From Lachnospiraceae bacterium (GTDB taxonomy: Bacteria > Bacillota > Clostridia > Lachnospirales > Lachnospiraceae), in NCBI GenBank assembly GCA_017469935.1, contig JAFUFL010000006.1, positions 1 to 40,512 on the forward strand: a stretch of DNA of 40,512 nt, read 5' to 3'. Shown here piece after piece: positions 9,067 through 17,160 of this stretch. How positions within the stretch are numbered: position 1 is the first letter of the stretch; each line of letters opens with the position of its first letter. A program made the position numbers and the translations under genes. The notes under the pieces are model-generated. The model was not told the origin of the DNA. It did no database searches and worked only from the letters and a program-made list of their open reading frames with translations.

Positions 9067-9417
9067 TTATGCATACACGATCACCGCCACAAGTTCGACG
9101 ACTTCGTCCGTCTTGTTGGCAATGCCGTGGCTCTCACCTGTTGGACATACTGTCACATCCCCTGCATGAACCGTACGGATTACACCATTGTCGTTGTATT
9201 CAGCTGTGCCCTTGATAATATAGAAAAGCTCCGCATCCTTATCATGAAGATGATAACCGATGCTGCAGCCGGGGTTTAAAGTAATCTTAGCAAAAAGTCT
9301 TCCTTTGCCGTTCAGCTCTTCGGGGCCTGTGATAAAGTTTGTGATCTGCACGGTCCCGTCGCCATCACGCATATGCTCGCGATACTCGATCGCGCAGTCC
9401 TGTCCTTTTCTGATCAT
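9067..9417 (-). CDS. Small cupin-domain protein
   Basis: The 116-residue protein is a single cupin barrel. Motif 1 is PGCSIGYHLHDKDAELFYIIKG, with metal ligands H-x-H and Glu (about 54-62). Motif 2 is AGDVTVCPTGESHGIANK, carrying the second-motif His. Such proteins bind a metal and a small ligand; the reaction cannot be told from sequence. I chose the ATG giving MIRKGQDC because GGAGG lies 7 nt upstream; a longer frame begins inside the operator. The promoter just upstream overlaps a 47-bp near-palindrome, so the gene is probably tightly regulated. It likely leads an operon with the DUF362 gene. Confidence 0.85.
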   Translation of the reverse strand: MIRKGQDCAIEYREHMRDGDGTVQITNFITGPEELNGKGRLFAKITLNPGCSIGYHLHDKDAELFYIIKGTAEYNDNGVIRTVHAGDVTVCPTGESHGIANKTDEVVELVAVIVYA

Positions 9418-9430
9418 GGGAATTCCTCCG

Positions 9431-9477
9431 TATTGTATAACGATAGATACAATTATTGTAACTATCATTATACAATA
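9431..9477 (-). promoter_or_regulatory. 47-bp near-perfect palindromic operator at the cupin promoter
   Basis: TATTGTATAACGATAG... and its mirror ...CTATCATTATACAATA pair at 21 of 23 positions around position 9454. Each half is itself a looser palindrome, TTGTA(T)-n8/10-(A)TACAA, so two operator units sit head to head. On the minus strand a promoter is readable: TTGTCA (9491-9496), an 18-bp spacer, and TATAAT (9467-9472). The palindrome covers the -10 box and start region, as a repressor site would. The regulator is not identified. Confidence 0.7.
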
Positions 9478-9504
9478 CTCAGAAAAATACTGACAATGCT
9501 GTGA

Positions 9505-10260
9505 CTATGAATCTTTTTCCACTTTCTCATAGGTAAACGTATTTAAAAATCGTCTGGCTCTCTCGGTACCCGGATGCTCGAAAAATTCTTCGGGATTTCC
9601 CTCTTCCACGATATTTCCTTCGTCAATGAAGATGACCCTGTCAGCAACCGCTTTGGCGAAGGACATCTCGTGGGTGACAATTACCATGGTCCTTCCCTGT
9701 TTTGCCAGTGTCAGCATGACGTCCAGCACTTCTCTGACCATCTCGGGGTCCAGCGCCGCCGTCACCTCATCGAAGAGTAGCACTTCCGGGTGCATGCACA
9801 AAGCCCGGACAATGGCCACGCGCTGCTTCTGCCCGCCGGAGAGCTGTCTGGGATAGCTGTCTTTTTTGTCGGAGAGCCCGACCCGCTCCAGGAGTTGTAA
9901 AGCCTCTTCCTCCGCCTCCCGGCGGCTGCGCTTCTGGACCAGGACCGGAGAGAGAATGATGTTCTCGAGAATAGTCATGTGGGGGAACAGCTCATAGTTC
10001 TGGAAGACCATACCCACTTTCTGGCGGATGCCTACAATTGAGCGGGCATTTCCGTCCACTTTTTTGCCCCGGAAGGTGATCTCGCCATCCTGTATGGGTT
10101 CCAGCCCATTGATGCAGCGAAGCAGCGTGCTCTTGCCGCAGCCGGAAGGGCCGACGATGACAACAACTTCTCCCTCCCTGACGGCAAGTGAGAGGCCGTT
10201 CAAGACCACGTTGTCTCCAAACTTCTTAGTAATATTCTCTATTTTGATAAGTTCGCCCAT
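9505..10260 (-). CDS. Polar amino-acid ABC transporter ATP-binding protein
   Basis: The 251-residue protein is the nucleotide-binding subunit of a polar amino-acid importer (GlnQ/ArtP/TcyN class). Walker A is [12 protein letters not shown], followed by the Q-loop FQNYELFPH, signature [15 protein letters not shown], Walker [15 protein letters not shown] and the H-loop VTHE. The start ATG ([10 protein letters not shown]) overlaps the stop of the upstream permease by one base (TAATG), so the two are translationally coupled. An in-frame extension upstream lies inside the permease and is rejected. It is the last gene of the operon substrate-binding protein - permease - permease - ATPase. The leader at 12.9 kb suggests a sulphur amino-acid substrate. 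Confidence 0.93.
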   Translation of the reverse strand: MGELIKIENITKKFGDNVVLNGLSLAVREGEVVVIVGPSGCGKSTLLRCINGLEPIQDGEITFRGKKVDGNARSIVGIRQKVGMVFQNYELFPHMTILENIILSPVLVQKRSRREAEEEALQLLERVGLSDKKDSYPRQLSGGQKQRVAIVRALCMHPEVLLFDEVTAALDPEMVREVLDVMLTLAKQGRTMVIVTHEMSFAKAVADRVIFIDEGNIVEEGNPEEFFEHPGTERARRFLNTFTYEKVEKDS

Positions 10261-10934
10261 TAGCTCCACTTCCTTTCCAAATACCGTGAGAACATACTGA
10301 TTGGCCAGCATGCGGCAAAATACAGAAGGAACACACACGCATACACTCCGAAGGCCGCGTGCGGCGAAGATTTGCGGTTGGCCTCGATGATCTGCTGCCC
10401 TACCTTGAGCACTTCCACCACGCCGATCATCATCGCCAGGCTCGTGGTCTTGATCATTCGCGTGACCAGGTTAATGGAGAGCGGAATCAGGCGGCGGAGC
10501 GTCTGCGGGATGATGATGCGGCGATAGATCTGCCCCTCTTCCATTCCCAGCGCTGCCGCGCTCTCATATTGGTGTCTTGGAATACTGATCAGGGCGCCGC
10601 GCACAAGATCCGCCATCTCCGCTGTTCCCCAGAAGGTAAACACAATGATGGAGGCGATCTCTGCCTCGATATTCCAGCCGAACACTCTGGTCGTCCCGAA
10701 GAAGACGATAAAAAGGAGCACCATCTGCGGCATCACCCGCACGATCTCCAGATAGACGCGGGTGACCGCTTTGATCACCGGATTGTCTCCGGCCATCAGA
10801 ACGCCGACGACCAGCCCCAGTACAATGCTGAAGGCCACGGCGATCAGACTGATCCGCAGTGAGATCCACAGGCCGCCCAGAAGGCGCTGCATATTGATGC
10901 CCTTGAAGAGCACGTCAATCCCCAAAGCCTGCAT
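10260..10934 (-). CDS. Polar amino-acid ABC transporter permease (second)
   Basis: The 224-residue membrane protein has the HisM/HisQ-type fold with about five spans. The coupling motif [28 protein letters not shown] matches the EAA loop that docks to the ATPase. It begins 20 bp inside the upstream permease gene and ends sharing one base with the ATPase start, so the three are tightly coupled. Two different permeases imply a heterodimeric channel. Confidence 0.92.
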   Translation of the reverse strand: MQALGIDVLFKGINMQRLLGGLWISLRISLIAVAFSIVLGLVVGVLMAGDNPVIKAVTRVYLEIVRVMPQMVLLFIVFFGTTRVFGWNIEAEIASIIVFTFWGTAEMADLVRGALISIPRHQYESAAALGMEEGQIYRRIIIPQTLRRLIPLSINLVTRMIKTTSLAMMIGVVEVLKVGQQIIEANRKSSPHAAFGVYACVFLLYFAACWPISMFSRYLERKWS

Positions 10935-11583
10935 ACCGAAGCCTCCTTTCCAAAATACTTCCCAGCGCGGAGACCGGAAGCAGAATGATGAGGTAGAAAA
11001 CCACCAGCAGCGTCAGACATTCCAGCGTCTTGTAATAGAGGCCGATCAGATCTTTAGCCGTGAACATAAGATCCATCAGGCTGATGGCGGAGAAAACGCT
11101 GGTCTCCTTGAGCAAGAAGATCACGTTGGCCACAAAGGCAGGCACGCTGATGGACACCGCCTGCGGCAGGATGACATGCAAGACCGCCTGCTGCCTGGAC
11201 ATGCCCAGCGACAGCGCGCTCTCCATCTGGATGGGCTCCACTGCTTCCAAACCGCTCCGGAAGGTTTCCGCCATGTAGGCGCCGCCTAAAAGGGCGAGTC
11301 CCAGTACGCCGCAGGGCTCCGCCGGGATCTCCAGCCCAATCTTGGGAAGGCCAAAATACAGAAAGAACAGCTGCACCAGCAGCGGCGTATTTCTGAACAG
11401 TTCGATGTAGATTCCCACTATATTTTGCAAGACCGGAATCCTGTAGTGCCGGATCAGTGCGCACACAAAGCCCAGACCTATGGCGGCCGCAATGCCTGCC
11501 CAGCCGATCCGCAGAGTCAGAAACATCGCGTCCCGGTAAAGCGGCAGATAGGATACGATGACGTCCCATCGCAGTAGTTCCAT
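10915..11583 (-). CDS. Polar amino-acid ABC transporter permease (first)
   Basis: The 222-residue inner-membrane protein resembles GlnP/HisQ-type permeases. It has FRNTPLLVQLFFLYFGLPKIGL after the first span and the EAA-type loop MESALSLGMSRQQAVLHVILPQAVSISVPA. The start has a strong AAGGAGG. It partners with the permease that overlaps its 3' end. The 127-bp gap from the binding-protein gene holds a 13-bp stem-loop that probably sets a lower level for the membrane subunits. Confidence 0.92.
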   Translation of the reverse strand: MELLRWDVIVSYLPLYRDAMFLTLRIGWAGIAAAIGLGFVCALIRHYRIPVLQNIVGIYIELFRNTPLLVQLFFLYFGLPKIGLEIPAEPCGVLGLALLGGAYMAETFRSGLEAVEPIQMESALSLGMSRQQAVLHVILPQAVSISVPAFVANVIFLLKETSVFSAISLMDLMFTAKDLIGLYYKTLECLTLLVVFYLIILLPVSALGSILERRLRYAGFGD

Positions 11584-11604
11584 GATTTCCTCCTTTTTAC
11601 GCAG

Positions 11605-11639
11605 AGTATCCTCAGGCGAGGGGAGTGCCTGAGGATACT
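11605..11639 (-). promoter_or_regulatory. Stem-loop between binding-protein and permease genes
   Basis: AGTATCCTCAGGC (11605-11617) pairs perfectly with GCCTGAGGATACT (11627-11639), loop 9 nt. No U-run follows on the minus strand, so it is more likely an mRNA-stabilising or processing element than a full terminator. Such stem-loops usually let the binding protein be made in excess over the membrane subunits. Confidence 0.6.
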
Positions 11640-11710
11640 GTATCTGTGTGTGAAATTGCCCATATTTCCGTCACAGATTCTACGTCGAAGTAAGATTTCC
11701 GTGCCCGGCG

Positions 11711-12670
11711 TCAGTTCTGCGCGGGCGCTGCCGCCTGACCGCCGCCTTCCACTACCAGCGTCTCCTCAAATTCAGGACCGTAAGTATCTACCAGTGTCGC
11801 TTCATAGTCCGCGTGGAAGAATTTCTCTTCCCCGAGCTTTACAATCTCCTCGTTGAGCCAGTTCAGAAGAGTCTCATTTCCCTTAGTCACCGCCGGCGCG
11901 ATGGTGTCCGCACTGCCCAGTGAATCAATTCCTACCGTATATCCTTCGTTCTCCGCCGCAAAAGCAATGACTTCCGTGTTGTCATTGGCCCACGCCACGC
12001 CGGTTCCGTTTTCAAAAGCGCTCTTAGCGGTTGCATAGGTGTCAAACTTCTGCAGCTTGATCTCCGGGTTGTTCTTAGTCAGATAGGTCTCCGCCGTCGT
12101 TCCGGAGATGACAATGACCTGATCGTCCGCCGTAATCTGAGACAGGTCCGTGATTACCCTGTCGTTGTGGGAGACAACGCCCAGCGCCACGTTCATGTAA
12201 GGCAGTGCGAAGTCAACTTCCTCTGCTCTCTCGGGCGTCACCGTGAAGTTGGCCAGAATGATGTCCACTTTGCCGGTCTGCAGATACTCAATTCTGCTCG
12301 CCGCTTCCGTCGAGACATATTCGAGCTCCACGCCCAGGTCCTGTGCGATCCTGTTGCCGAAATATACGTCATATCCCTGATACTCACCGTTCTCATCTAC
12401 ATATCCAAAGGGACTCTTGTCGGAGAACACGCCGATCGTGATCTTGCCGCTCGCCTGAATTTCCTCCAGGGTTCTGAATCCGGCATTTTCGTTCTCTGCG
12501 GCGTCTGCCGCTTCCGTTCCGGCGGCTTCCGCTTCTGTCTCCTGTGCCTGCGGCTCATCAGCGCCCTGCGCCGCTGTGCCCGATCCTGAGCCGCATCCGG
12601 CCAGAAGCGATCCTGTCAGGATCAGTCCCAGTACTGCGGCGCTTGTCTTCTTAATCCAATTCTTTCTCAT
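11711..12670 (-). CDS. Amino-acid ABC transporter substrate-binding lipoprotein
   Basis: The 319-residue lipoprotein has a signal ending in LTGSLLAGC (lipobox cysteine about residue 26), an Ala/Glu-rich linker, then a type-3 solute-binding domain. Its motifs are GKITIGVFSDKSPFGYVDENGEYQGYDVYFGNRIAQDLG, IEYLQTGKVDIILANFTVTPERAEEVDFALPY and VISGTTAETYL. This is the family binding polar amino acids such as Glu, Gln, Cys or cystine. I start at the ATG giving MRKNWIKK behind AAGGAGGAAGTT. It is the first structural gene after the Cys/Met leader peptide, which makes cysteine, cystine or methionine the favoured ligand. That specificity rests on the leader and not on binding residues. Confidence 0.9.
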   Translation of the reverse strand: MRKNWIKKTSAAVLGLILTGSLLAGCGSGSGTAAQGADEPQAQETEAEAAGTEAADAAENENAGFRTLEEIQASGKITIGVFSDKSPFGYVDENGEYQGYDVYFGNRIAQDLGVELEYVSTEAASRIEYLQTGKVDIILANFTVTPERAEEVDFALPYMNVALGVVSHNDRVITDLSQITADDQVIVISGTTAETYLTKNNPEIKLQKFDTYATAKSAFENGTGVAWANDNTEVIAFAAENEGYTVGIDSLGSADTIAPAVTKGNETLLNWLNEEIVKLGEEKFFHADYEATLVDTYGPEFEETLVVEGGGQAAAPAQN

Positions 12671-12801
12671 AACTTCCTCCTTCTGAGCAAACAACCCCAG
12701 AGGTCATGTGTTCTCCTCGGGTCGCTTATTTTCTCTTTCCTGCTCCGCCTCATCGCATTCCGGAGCCTTGGGAAATCGACCAAATCTGAGCAAATGTAAA
12801 A

Positions 12802-12829
12802 GCCCGGAAGCTTTTACAAACTCCCGGGC
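12802..12829 (-). terminator. Attenuator hairpin before the amino-acid transporter operon
   Basis: On the minus strand GCCCGGGAG (12829-12821) pairs with CTTCCGGGC (12810-12802), 9 bp with one G-U wobble, then TTTTACATTTG. In plus-strand RNA the same pair would be C-A, which supports minus-strand function. The 5' arm is also perfectly complementary to a segment inside the leader peptide gene, so the hairpin can be prevented from forming. Confidence 0.65.
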
Positions 12830-12947
12830 AGATGGCGAATCGTCTCTCTCTTGTTTCACTGAAGATTCTCGATCCTTATATCAGGCATACCGATCAAGGA
12901 CATGAAAGCATGTCAATACGCCTGGCCATACTATGTGCCCGGGAGTT
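12819..12947 (-). promoter_or_regulatory. Antiterminator pairing: leader segment with terminator arm
   Basis: AACTCCCGGGCA within leader codons 18-22 (minus strand, 12947-12936) is perfectly complementary over 12 bp to TGCCCGGGAGTT at 12830-12819, which is the 5' arm of the terminator. The two pairings exclude each other. A ribosome paused on the Cys/Met codons 10-16 would leave or mask the leader arm according to its exact position. This is the arrangement of translation-coupled attenuation. The direction of control is inferred. Confidence 0.6.
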
Positions 12948-12998
12948 AAACATTCGCATACACATCATGCAGTTGTTTCTCCATCTTACGTCAAACAT
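12894..12998 (-). CDS. Cys/Met-rich leader peptide (34 aa)
   Basis: An ATG at 12998 follows AAGGAGAAAGCA, a good ribosome site. It opens a 34-codon frame ending in TGA at 12894. Codons 10-16 read CMMCMRM, and the peptide holds seven Met and three Cys in all, a sharp excess for 34 residues. It lies between a good promoter and the transporter operon, and its codons 18-22 carry one arm of the antiterminator. It is therefore best seen as a regulatory leader that senses charged tRNA for cysteine or methionine, not as a functional protein. No T-box or SAM-riboswitch consensus was seen here. Cys-rich leader frames are known ahead of sulphur genes in other bacteria; this one is not an example I recognise. 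Confidence 0.65.
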   Translation of the reverse strand: MFDVRWRNNCMMCMRMFNSRAHSMARRIDMLSCP

Positions 12999-13082
12999 TG
13001 CTTTCTCCTTCTGCTTTTCCCACATTCACTGCAGGATTCAGTTTCTCTGTCCCTTGGGGACCGCTCAGTTGATCTGTTAAGG

Positions 13083-13111
13083 ATACTATCACTATTAACC
13101 TAGTATGTCAA
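13083..13111 (-). promoter_or_regulatory. Promoter of the leader-transporter operon
   Basis: Minus strand TTGACA (13111-13106), a 17-bp spacer and TAGTAT (13088-13083). The -35 is perfect and the -10 matches at five of six bases. Transcription would start near 13076, leaving about 78 nt before the leader ATG. That leader RNA includes a small GTCCC/GGGAC hairpin. Confidence 0.7.
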
Positions 13112-13155
13112 TGGGTTTTATTTTTATTCTTTATTCCCTTTAGTGCATGCAAAAA

Positions 13156-13175
13156 GCCGCACCCGAAGGTGCGGC
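13156..13175 (-). terminator. Terminator of the DUF937 gene
   Basis: GCCGCACC (13156-13163), CGAA tetraloop, GGTGCGGC (13168-13175): a perfect 8-bp stem followed on the minus strand by TTTTTGC. It lies 26 bp after the stop of the DUF937 gene and upstream of the transporter promoter. Confidence 0.8.
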
Positions 13176-13201
13176 CGATAAAATCACAATATCAGTCTGT
13201 G

Positions 13202-13771
13202 TTATTTTCTGGCATTCAAAAGCGCCTGCAGAAGCGCCGTTCCGTTGATGGCGTCATCCTTCTCATCCTTGTCATCCTTCTGCATGTTTGCAGCTGTTCC
13301 GAGGATTGCACTGAAAATGCCGGGGACAGGGCTTGCCGAAGGTGCAGCCTGCTGTGTCATTGCTGCGCCGGAGCTCGCCTCCGATACGCCGCTCATCAGT
13401 GCGGGAGCCATGATCGCCAGAATCTGGTTGACCTGCTCGGCTGTCAGACCGGACTGCGCAGAAAGGTTGGTTGTAACTTCATCCTGTTTCTTGCCCAGGA
13501 TATGGCCGATGATCTTGCCGCCGTCTTTCTCGTCCGCATTCTTGAGCTGAAGCTGCATCTCCTCCTTATTGTTGTGCTGCGCAAGTGCACCGAGAAGAGA
13601 GCTGACTCCCTCTCCCGAAGACGCGTTCTTGGTCATGTACTTAAGCAGGATCGGAACAGCAAGCATGATAAGCTTTTTAATCTGTTTCTGGGAAAGGCCC
13701 GTCTTTTTGGCTACCTGTCCAAGCGAATTCTTCGCTGTCAAAGCTGTCAACAATAAACTAAGCAGATTCAT
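13202..13771 (-). CDS. DUF937 family protein
   Basis: The 189-residue protein opens with a short hydrophobic stretch (MNLLSLLLTALTAK) and two repeated helical modules. Each contains a GLSxxQ(I/V)xxxLxxxxPxLxxxM pattern, TGLSQKQIKKLIMLAVPILLKYM and SGLTAEQVNQILAIMAPALMSGV. This is the DUF937/YidB-like family, cytoplasmic proteins of unknown function. A Pro/Ala linker and a charged C-terminal tail follow. The start is the ATG with GGAGGGAGG upstream; the longer frame is rejected. It is a single gene between its own terminator and the aromatic operon. Its role cannot be told from sequence. Confidence 0.8.
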   Translation of the reverse strand: MNLLSLLLTALTAKNSLGQVAKKTGLSQKQIKKLIMLAVPILLKYMTKNASSGEGVSSLLGALAQHNNKEEMQLQLKNADEKDGGKIIGHILGKKQDEVTTNLSAQSGLTAEQVNQILAIMAPALMSGVSEASSGAAMTQQAAPSASPVPGIFSAILGTAANMQKDDKDEKDDAINGTALLQALLNARK

Positions 13772-13951
13772 AAATCCTCCCTCCTGTGCCGCCGGGCACA
13801 TCCGGTCCCGCGGCCTGATCTTAATTAGTGTTCCCGCAGAACAGAACGCTCCGCGCTTACCAATATTTTACCGCAACTGCAGCATTTATTCTTCTGTTTT
13901 CTGTCAAAACATTGCAAAACAATACGTTCTTTTTCTCTTCATGTTTGCCGC

Positions 13952-14983
13952 TTACAGCAGCTCCGCCATATCGTAGATCAGCTTCTCCGTCTTCTTCCAT
14001 CCGATGCAGGCATCCGTGATGCTCTTGCCGTAGACGCCTCCGCCCACCGGCTGGTTTCCGTCCTCGATGTAGCTCTCCACCATGAAGCCTTTCACCAGCT
14101 TCTTCACCTTGGGGTTGTAGCGGCAGGAGTGCAGTACTTCCTTGAGGATGCGCGCCTGCTCAAAAGGCTTCTTGCCGCTGTTGGCGTGGTTGCAGTCAAT
14201 CACGACGGCAGGATTCTTCAGTTCCCACTTCTTATAGAGATCCGAGAGATAGAGAAGGTCCTCGTAGTGATAGTTGGGGTGCGTGACGCCCTGCCTGTTC
14301 ACATAACCTCTGAGGATCGCGTGCGCGTAGGGATTGCCGTAGGAATGTCCCTCCCAGCCGCGATAGATGAAATCGTGCTCGTGCTGCGCCGCCATGATAC
14401 TGTTCATCATGACAGTCAGGTCTCCGCTGGTGGGATTCTTCATGCCGACAGGGCACTCGATGGCACTGGCGGTAAGTCTGTGCTGCTGGTCCTCCACGCT
14501 GCGGGCGCCCACCGCCACATAGCCCAGAAGGTCGTCCAGGTACTTGTGGTTCTCCGGATAGAGCATCTCGTCCGCACAGACAAATCCCGTCTCCTTGACC
14601 GCGCGCATATGGAGCTCCCTGGTGGCAATAATGCCCTTGAAGAGGTCGGGCGAAGCATTGGGATCGGGCTGGTGGACAAGTCCTTTGTAGCCGTCTCCGG
14701 TCGTCCTGGGTTTGTTCGTGTAAATGCGGGGAACGATCAGGATCTTGTCCTTAACCTGCTCCCGCAGCGGCACGAGCCTGGAAATGTAGTCGATCACGCT
14801 CTCTTCGTTGTCAGCGGAGCAGGGACCGATGATCAGGACGAGCTTTTCGCTGTCGCCGGAGAAGATCGCCTTGAGCTCCGTGATCGTTCTCTCCACTGTC
14901 TCGGCCATATCGCCGGTCAGCGGATACATCTCCTTGGTCTCCATGGGGATTGGAAGTTTCCGCTTGAAATCCATGTACATCAT
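13952..14983 (-). CDS. 3-Deoxy-7-phosphoheptulonate (DAHP) synthase
   Basis: The 343-residue enzyme condenses phosphoenolpyruvate and erythrose 4-phosphate, the first step of the shikimate pathway. It shows the class-I (AroF/G/H) signatures IGPCSADNEESV, PRTTGDGYKGL, ADEMLYPENHKYLDDLLGYVAVGARSVEDQQHR, PVGMKNPTSGDLTVMMNSI, VIDCNHANSGK and GFMVESYIEDGNQ. The pathway paralogue (Phe, Tyr or Trp sensitive) cannot be told, so I leave the symbol open. The start ATG lies behind AGGAGG, 21 bp after aroB. It is the third gene of a pheA-aroB-DAHP synthase operon, which suggests demand-driven phenylalanine supply. Confidence 0.93.
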   Translation of the reverse strand: MMYMDFKRKLPIPMETKEMYPLTGDMAETVERTITELKAIFSGDSEKLVLIIGPCSADNEESVIDYISRLVPLREQVKDKILIVPRIYTNKPRTTGDGYKGLVHQPDPNASPDLFKGIIATRELHMRAVKETGFVCADEMLYPENHKYLDDLLGYVAVGARSVEDQQHRLTASAIECPVGMKNPTSGDLTVMMNSIMAAQHEHDFIYRGWEGHSYGNPYAHAILRGYVNRQGVTHPNYHYEDLLYLSDLYKKWELKNPAVVIDCNHANSGKKPFEQARILKEVLHSCRYNPKVKKLVKGFMVESYIEDGNQPVGGGVYGKSITDACIGWKKTEKLIYDMAELL

Positions 14984-15004
14984 AGTTTTGTCCTCCTTAC
15001 TGGG

Positions 15005-16018
15005 TCAAAGCCTGACCACCACTTCAATGCCATATCGAAGGACCGCCGGATCGACCTTCTGTATTGAATAAGAGCCTACCGTATCCACACTCACGATGGA
15101 GACGAAGCCGTCGCCCATCTTCTTGTCATGCAGCACGGCCTTGTAGACCTCCTCGGGATCCGCGTGGACCCTCGCCGGAAGGTGCAGCGCGCCGAGTACG
15201 GGGACCAGTCTTGAGCGGACCGCCGGCGAGCACATGGGAATCATTCCCATCGCGACACATTCTCCGTGAAGAAGGCCGGTGACACTCTCGATCCCGTGGC
15301 CGATGGTGTGTCCGAAATTCAATATTTTGCGCACGCCGCTCTCGCGCTCATCCTCTTCGACCACCTTTTTCTTGACCATGAGTGATGCGGCGATCACTTT
15401 CTCGAGGTCGAGGGGTGTCCCGCCTGCCGCGTAATCCTCGAACATGGCAAAGAGGGCCGGGTCCGCGATCAGACCCGCCTTGACCGCCTCCGCGAGGCCG
15501 CTGGACTTCTGCCTGTCGGAAAGGGTATCCAGCGTGTCGGGATCGATCAGCACCTTTTTCGGCTGCCAGAAAGCGCCGACAATGTTCTTGACGCCGCCCA
15601 GGTTCACCGCCGTCTTGCCTCCGATGGAGCTGTCCACCTGGGACAGAATGGTGGTCGGAATGTTGTAAAAGTCTATGCCGCGCATGTAGCAGGCCGCCGC
15701 AAAGCCGCCCAGATCTCCCACGACGCCGCCTCCCACGGAACAGACACAGTCGCCACGCGTAAAGCCCAGTTCCATCATCTTCGTGAGGATTGCTTCCAAA
15801 ACAGCGAAGCTCTTACTGCCTTCCCCTTGCTGTACTGTATAAATATGGGGCTCGCGGCACCGGTCCGCGACCGTCTGCGCGTATTGCGCCGGCACGCCTT
15901 CGTCCGTGAGAATGAGAACTTTCCTGTCCAGGTTCAGCAGTTCTCCTGCTTTCTTAAGACACCCTCTCTCCAGAACGATATCGTAACTTGCTTCCCCAAG
16001 TTCCATGCGAATGATCAT
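15005..16018 (-). CDS. aroB: 3-Dehydroquinate synthase
   Basis: The 337-residue NAD- and metal-dependent enzyme turns DAHP into 3-dehydroquinate, step two of the shikimate pathway. Signatures are the NAD region SVGGGVVGDLGGFAAACYMRGI, IPTTILSQVDSSIGGKTAVNL with the catalytic Lys, KNIVGAFWQPKKVLID, and metal ligands in LNFGHTIGHGIE and LLHGECVAMGM. Its ATG overlaps the stop of pheA by four bases (ATGA), with GGAGGAG just upstream, so the two are translationally coupled. The length is typical of short clostridial AroB. Confidence 0.95.
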   Translation of the reverse strand: MIIRMELGEASYDIVLERGCLKKAGELLNLDRKVLILTDEGVPAQYAQTVADRCREPHIYTVQQGEGSKSFAVLEAILTKMMELGFTRGDCVCSVGGGVVGDLGGFAAACYMRGIDFYNIPTTILSQVDSSIGGKTAVNLGGVKNIVGAFWQPKKVLIDPDTLDTLSDRQKSSGLAEAVKAGLIADPALFAMFEDYAAGGTPLDLEKVIAASLMVKKKVVEEDERESGVRKILNFGHTIGHGIESVTGLLHGECVAMGMIPMCSPAVRSRLVPVLGALHLPARVHADPEEVYKAVLHDKKMGDGFVSIVSVDTVGSYSIQKVDPAVLRYGIEVVVRL

Positions 16019-17127
16019 ATTGACTCTCCTCCCTGCTGCGAATTTCCCGTCGCGGTGTAGCGGCCGACGACCTTGAGCCCGGGGCAGGTACCCCTGAGCG
16101 CACTGATCATGCGGCGGCCGTTTTCGGAGGAATCGTCTCCCTCCACTTCCGCGTAGAAATAGTAGTGCCAGGCCAGGTCCTTCATGGGACGGGACCGCAG
16201 CACGCGCATATTGAAATTGTAGGCGCTGATGACGTTGATGGCCTTGGCCAGGCCGCCCGCCTCGTCCTTCACGGTGAACAGGAGCAGGAAGGCGCCTGCG
16301 TCCCTCTTTCCCATCACCTTGTTCTCGACCCTTGAGAAAACCGCGAACCGGGTCGTGTTGTTCTTGCTCTCGTTGATATCGTGATCCAGGATCTCCAGGC
16401 CATAGAGCGCGGCAGTCTCCTCACTGGCGATGGCGGCAGCGCTGGGGTCACCGTCTTTTGCCACTTTCTGCGCTGCCAGCGCCGTGTTGGCCGTACTGAT
16501 CACATCAAATCCGTTCTTTCTGATATAGCTCCTGCACTGAGAGATGGCCTGGGGATGGCTCAAAACGGTCTTGATATCTGATAGTTTTGTTCCGGGAAGG
16601 GCGAGCAGATTCTGGTTGATGGACAGGTCATAGACGCCGTTCACATACAGGTTTCCGGAGAACATCAGGTCCAGTACCTGTCCGACTTCTCCCGCCGAGC
16701 TGTTCTCGATGGGAAGGACGGCCACGTCGCACTCCCCTTTTTCCACCGCCTCGTAGGCCGACTCAAAGGAAGGGTAGGACTGCAGAGTGCCGTCGGGGAA
16801 AATACGCCCCGCGGCAATGTGGGCAAAAGCGCCCTCGACGCCGCTGTAAGCGACCTTCAGTCCTTCCATCAGATAGTGCTGCCAGCGCTTGCTGACGTCC
16901 ATCGTATCCTGCAGGAAATTCACGTAAAAAGAGCGAAGCTCCGGGTTCTCGATCAGGGCGCTTCTCCCTTTGATCACCCTTGCTTCCTGTTCCTTGTCCT
17001 CTATGGGGAGTCCGCGCTCCTTTTTGTAAGCCGCTATTCCTCTGACCGCCTCCATTCGGCGCTCAAACAGCTTTGCCATCTCCTCGTCGACCTGCCTGAT
17101 TACTTCTCTGCTTTCTTTAAGATCCAT
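16015..17127 (-). CDS. pheA: Bifunctional chorismate mutase / prephenate dehydratase (P-protein)
   Basis: This 370-residue protein has three parts. There is an AroQ-type chorismate mutase (about 1-85; ESREVIRQVDEEMAKLFERRMEAVRGIAAYK). A prephenate dehydratase follows (about 90-270; VAYSGVEGAFAH, VLPIENSSAGEVGQVLD, NNTTRFAVF). Last is a C-terminal ACT domain (about 285-360; TVKDEAGGLAKAINVISAYNFNMRVLRSRP) for phenylalanine feedback. It converts chorismate to phenylpyruvate. I place the start at MDLKESREV, behind GAGGG; an upstream in-frame ATG (MNWQLARAK) has no clear site and lies directly after a stem-loop. It leads the pheA-aroB-DAHP synthase operon. Confidence 0.93.
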   Translation of the reverse strand: MDLKESREVIRQVDEEMAKLFERRMEAVRGIAAYKKERGLPIEDKEQEARVIKGRSALIENPELRSFYVNFLQDTMDVSKRWQHYLMEGLKVAYSGVEGAFAHIAAGRIFPDGTLQSYPSFESAYEAVEKGECDVAVLPIENSSAGEVGQVLDLMFSGNLYVNGVYDLSINQNLLALPGTKLSDIKTVLSHPQAISQCRSYIRKNGFDVISTANTALAAQKVAKDGDPSAAAIASEETAALYGLEILDHDINESKNNTTRFAVFSRVENKVMGKRDAGAFLLLFTVKDEAGGLAKAINVISAYNFNMRVLRSRPMKDLAWHYYFYAEVEGDDSSENGRRMISALRGTCPGLKVVGRYTATGNSQQGGESI

Positions 17128-17160
17128 CTTAGCCCTCGCTAATTGCCAGTTCATTTTGAA

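Noticed and set aside
12796-12998. T-box or SAM riboswitch ahead of the amino-acid operon
   Set aside because: No AGGGUGGNACCGCG T-box sequence and no SAM-I core was found on either strand. The Cys/Met leader frame with alternative stems explains the region better.
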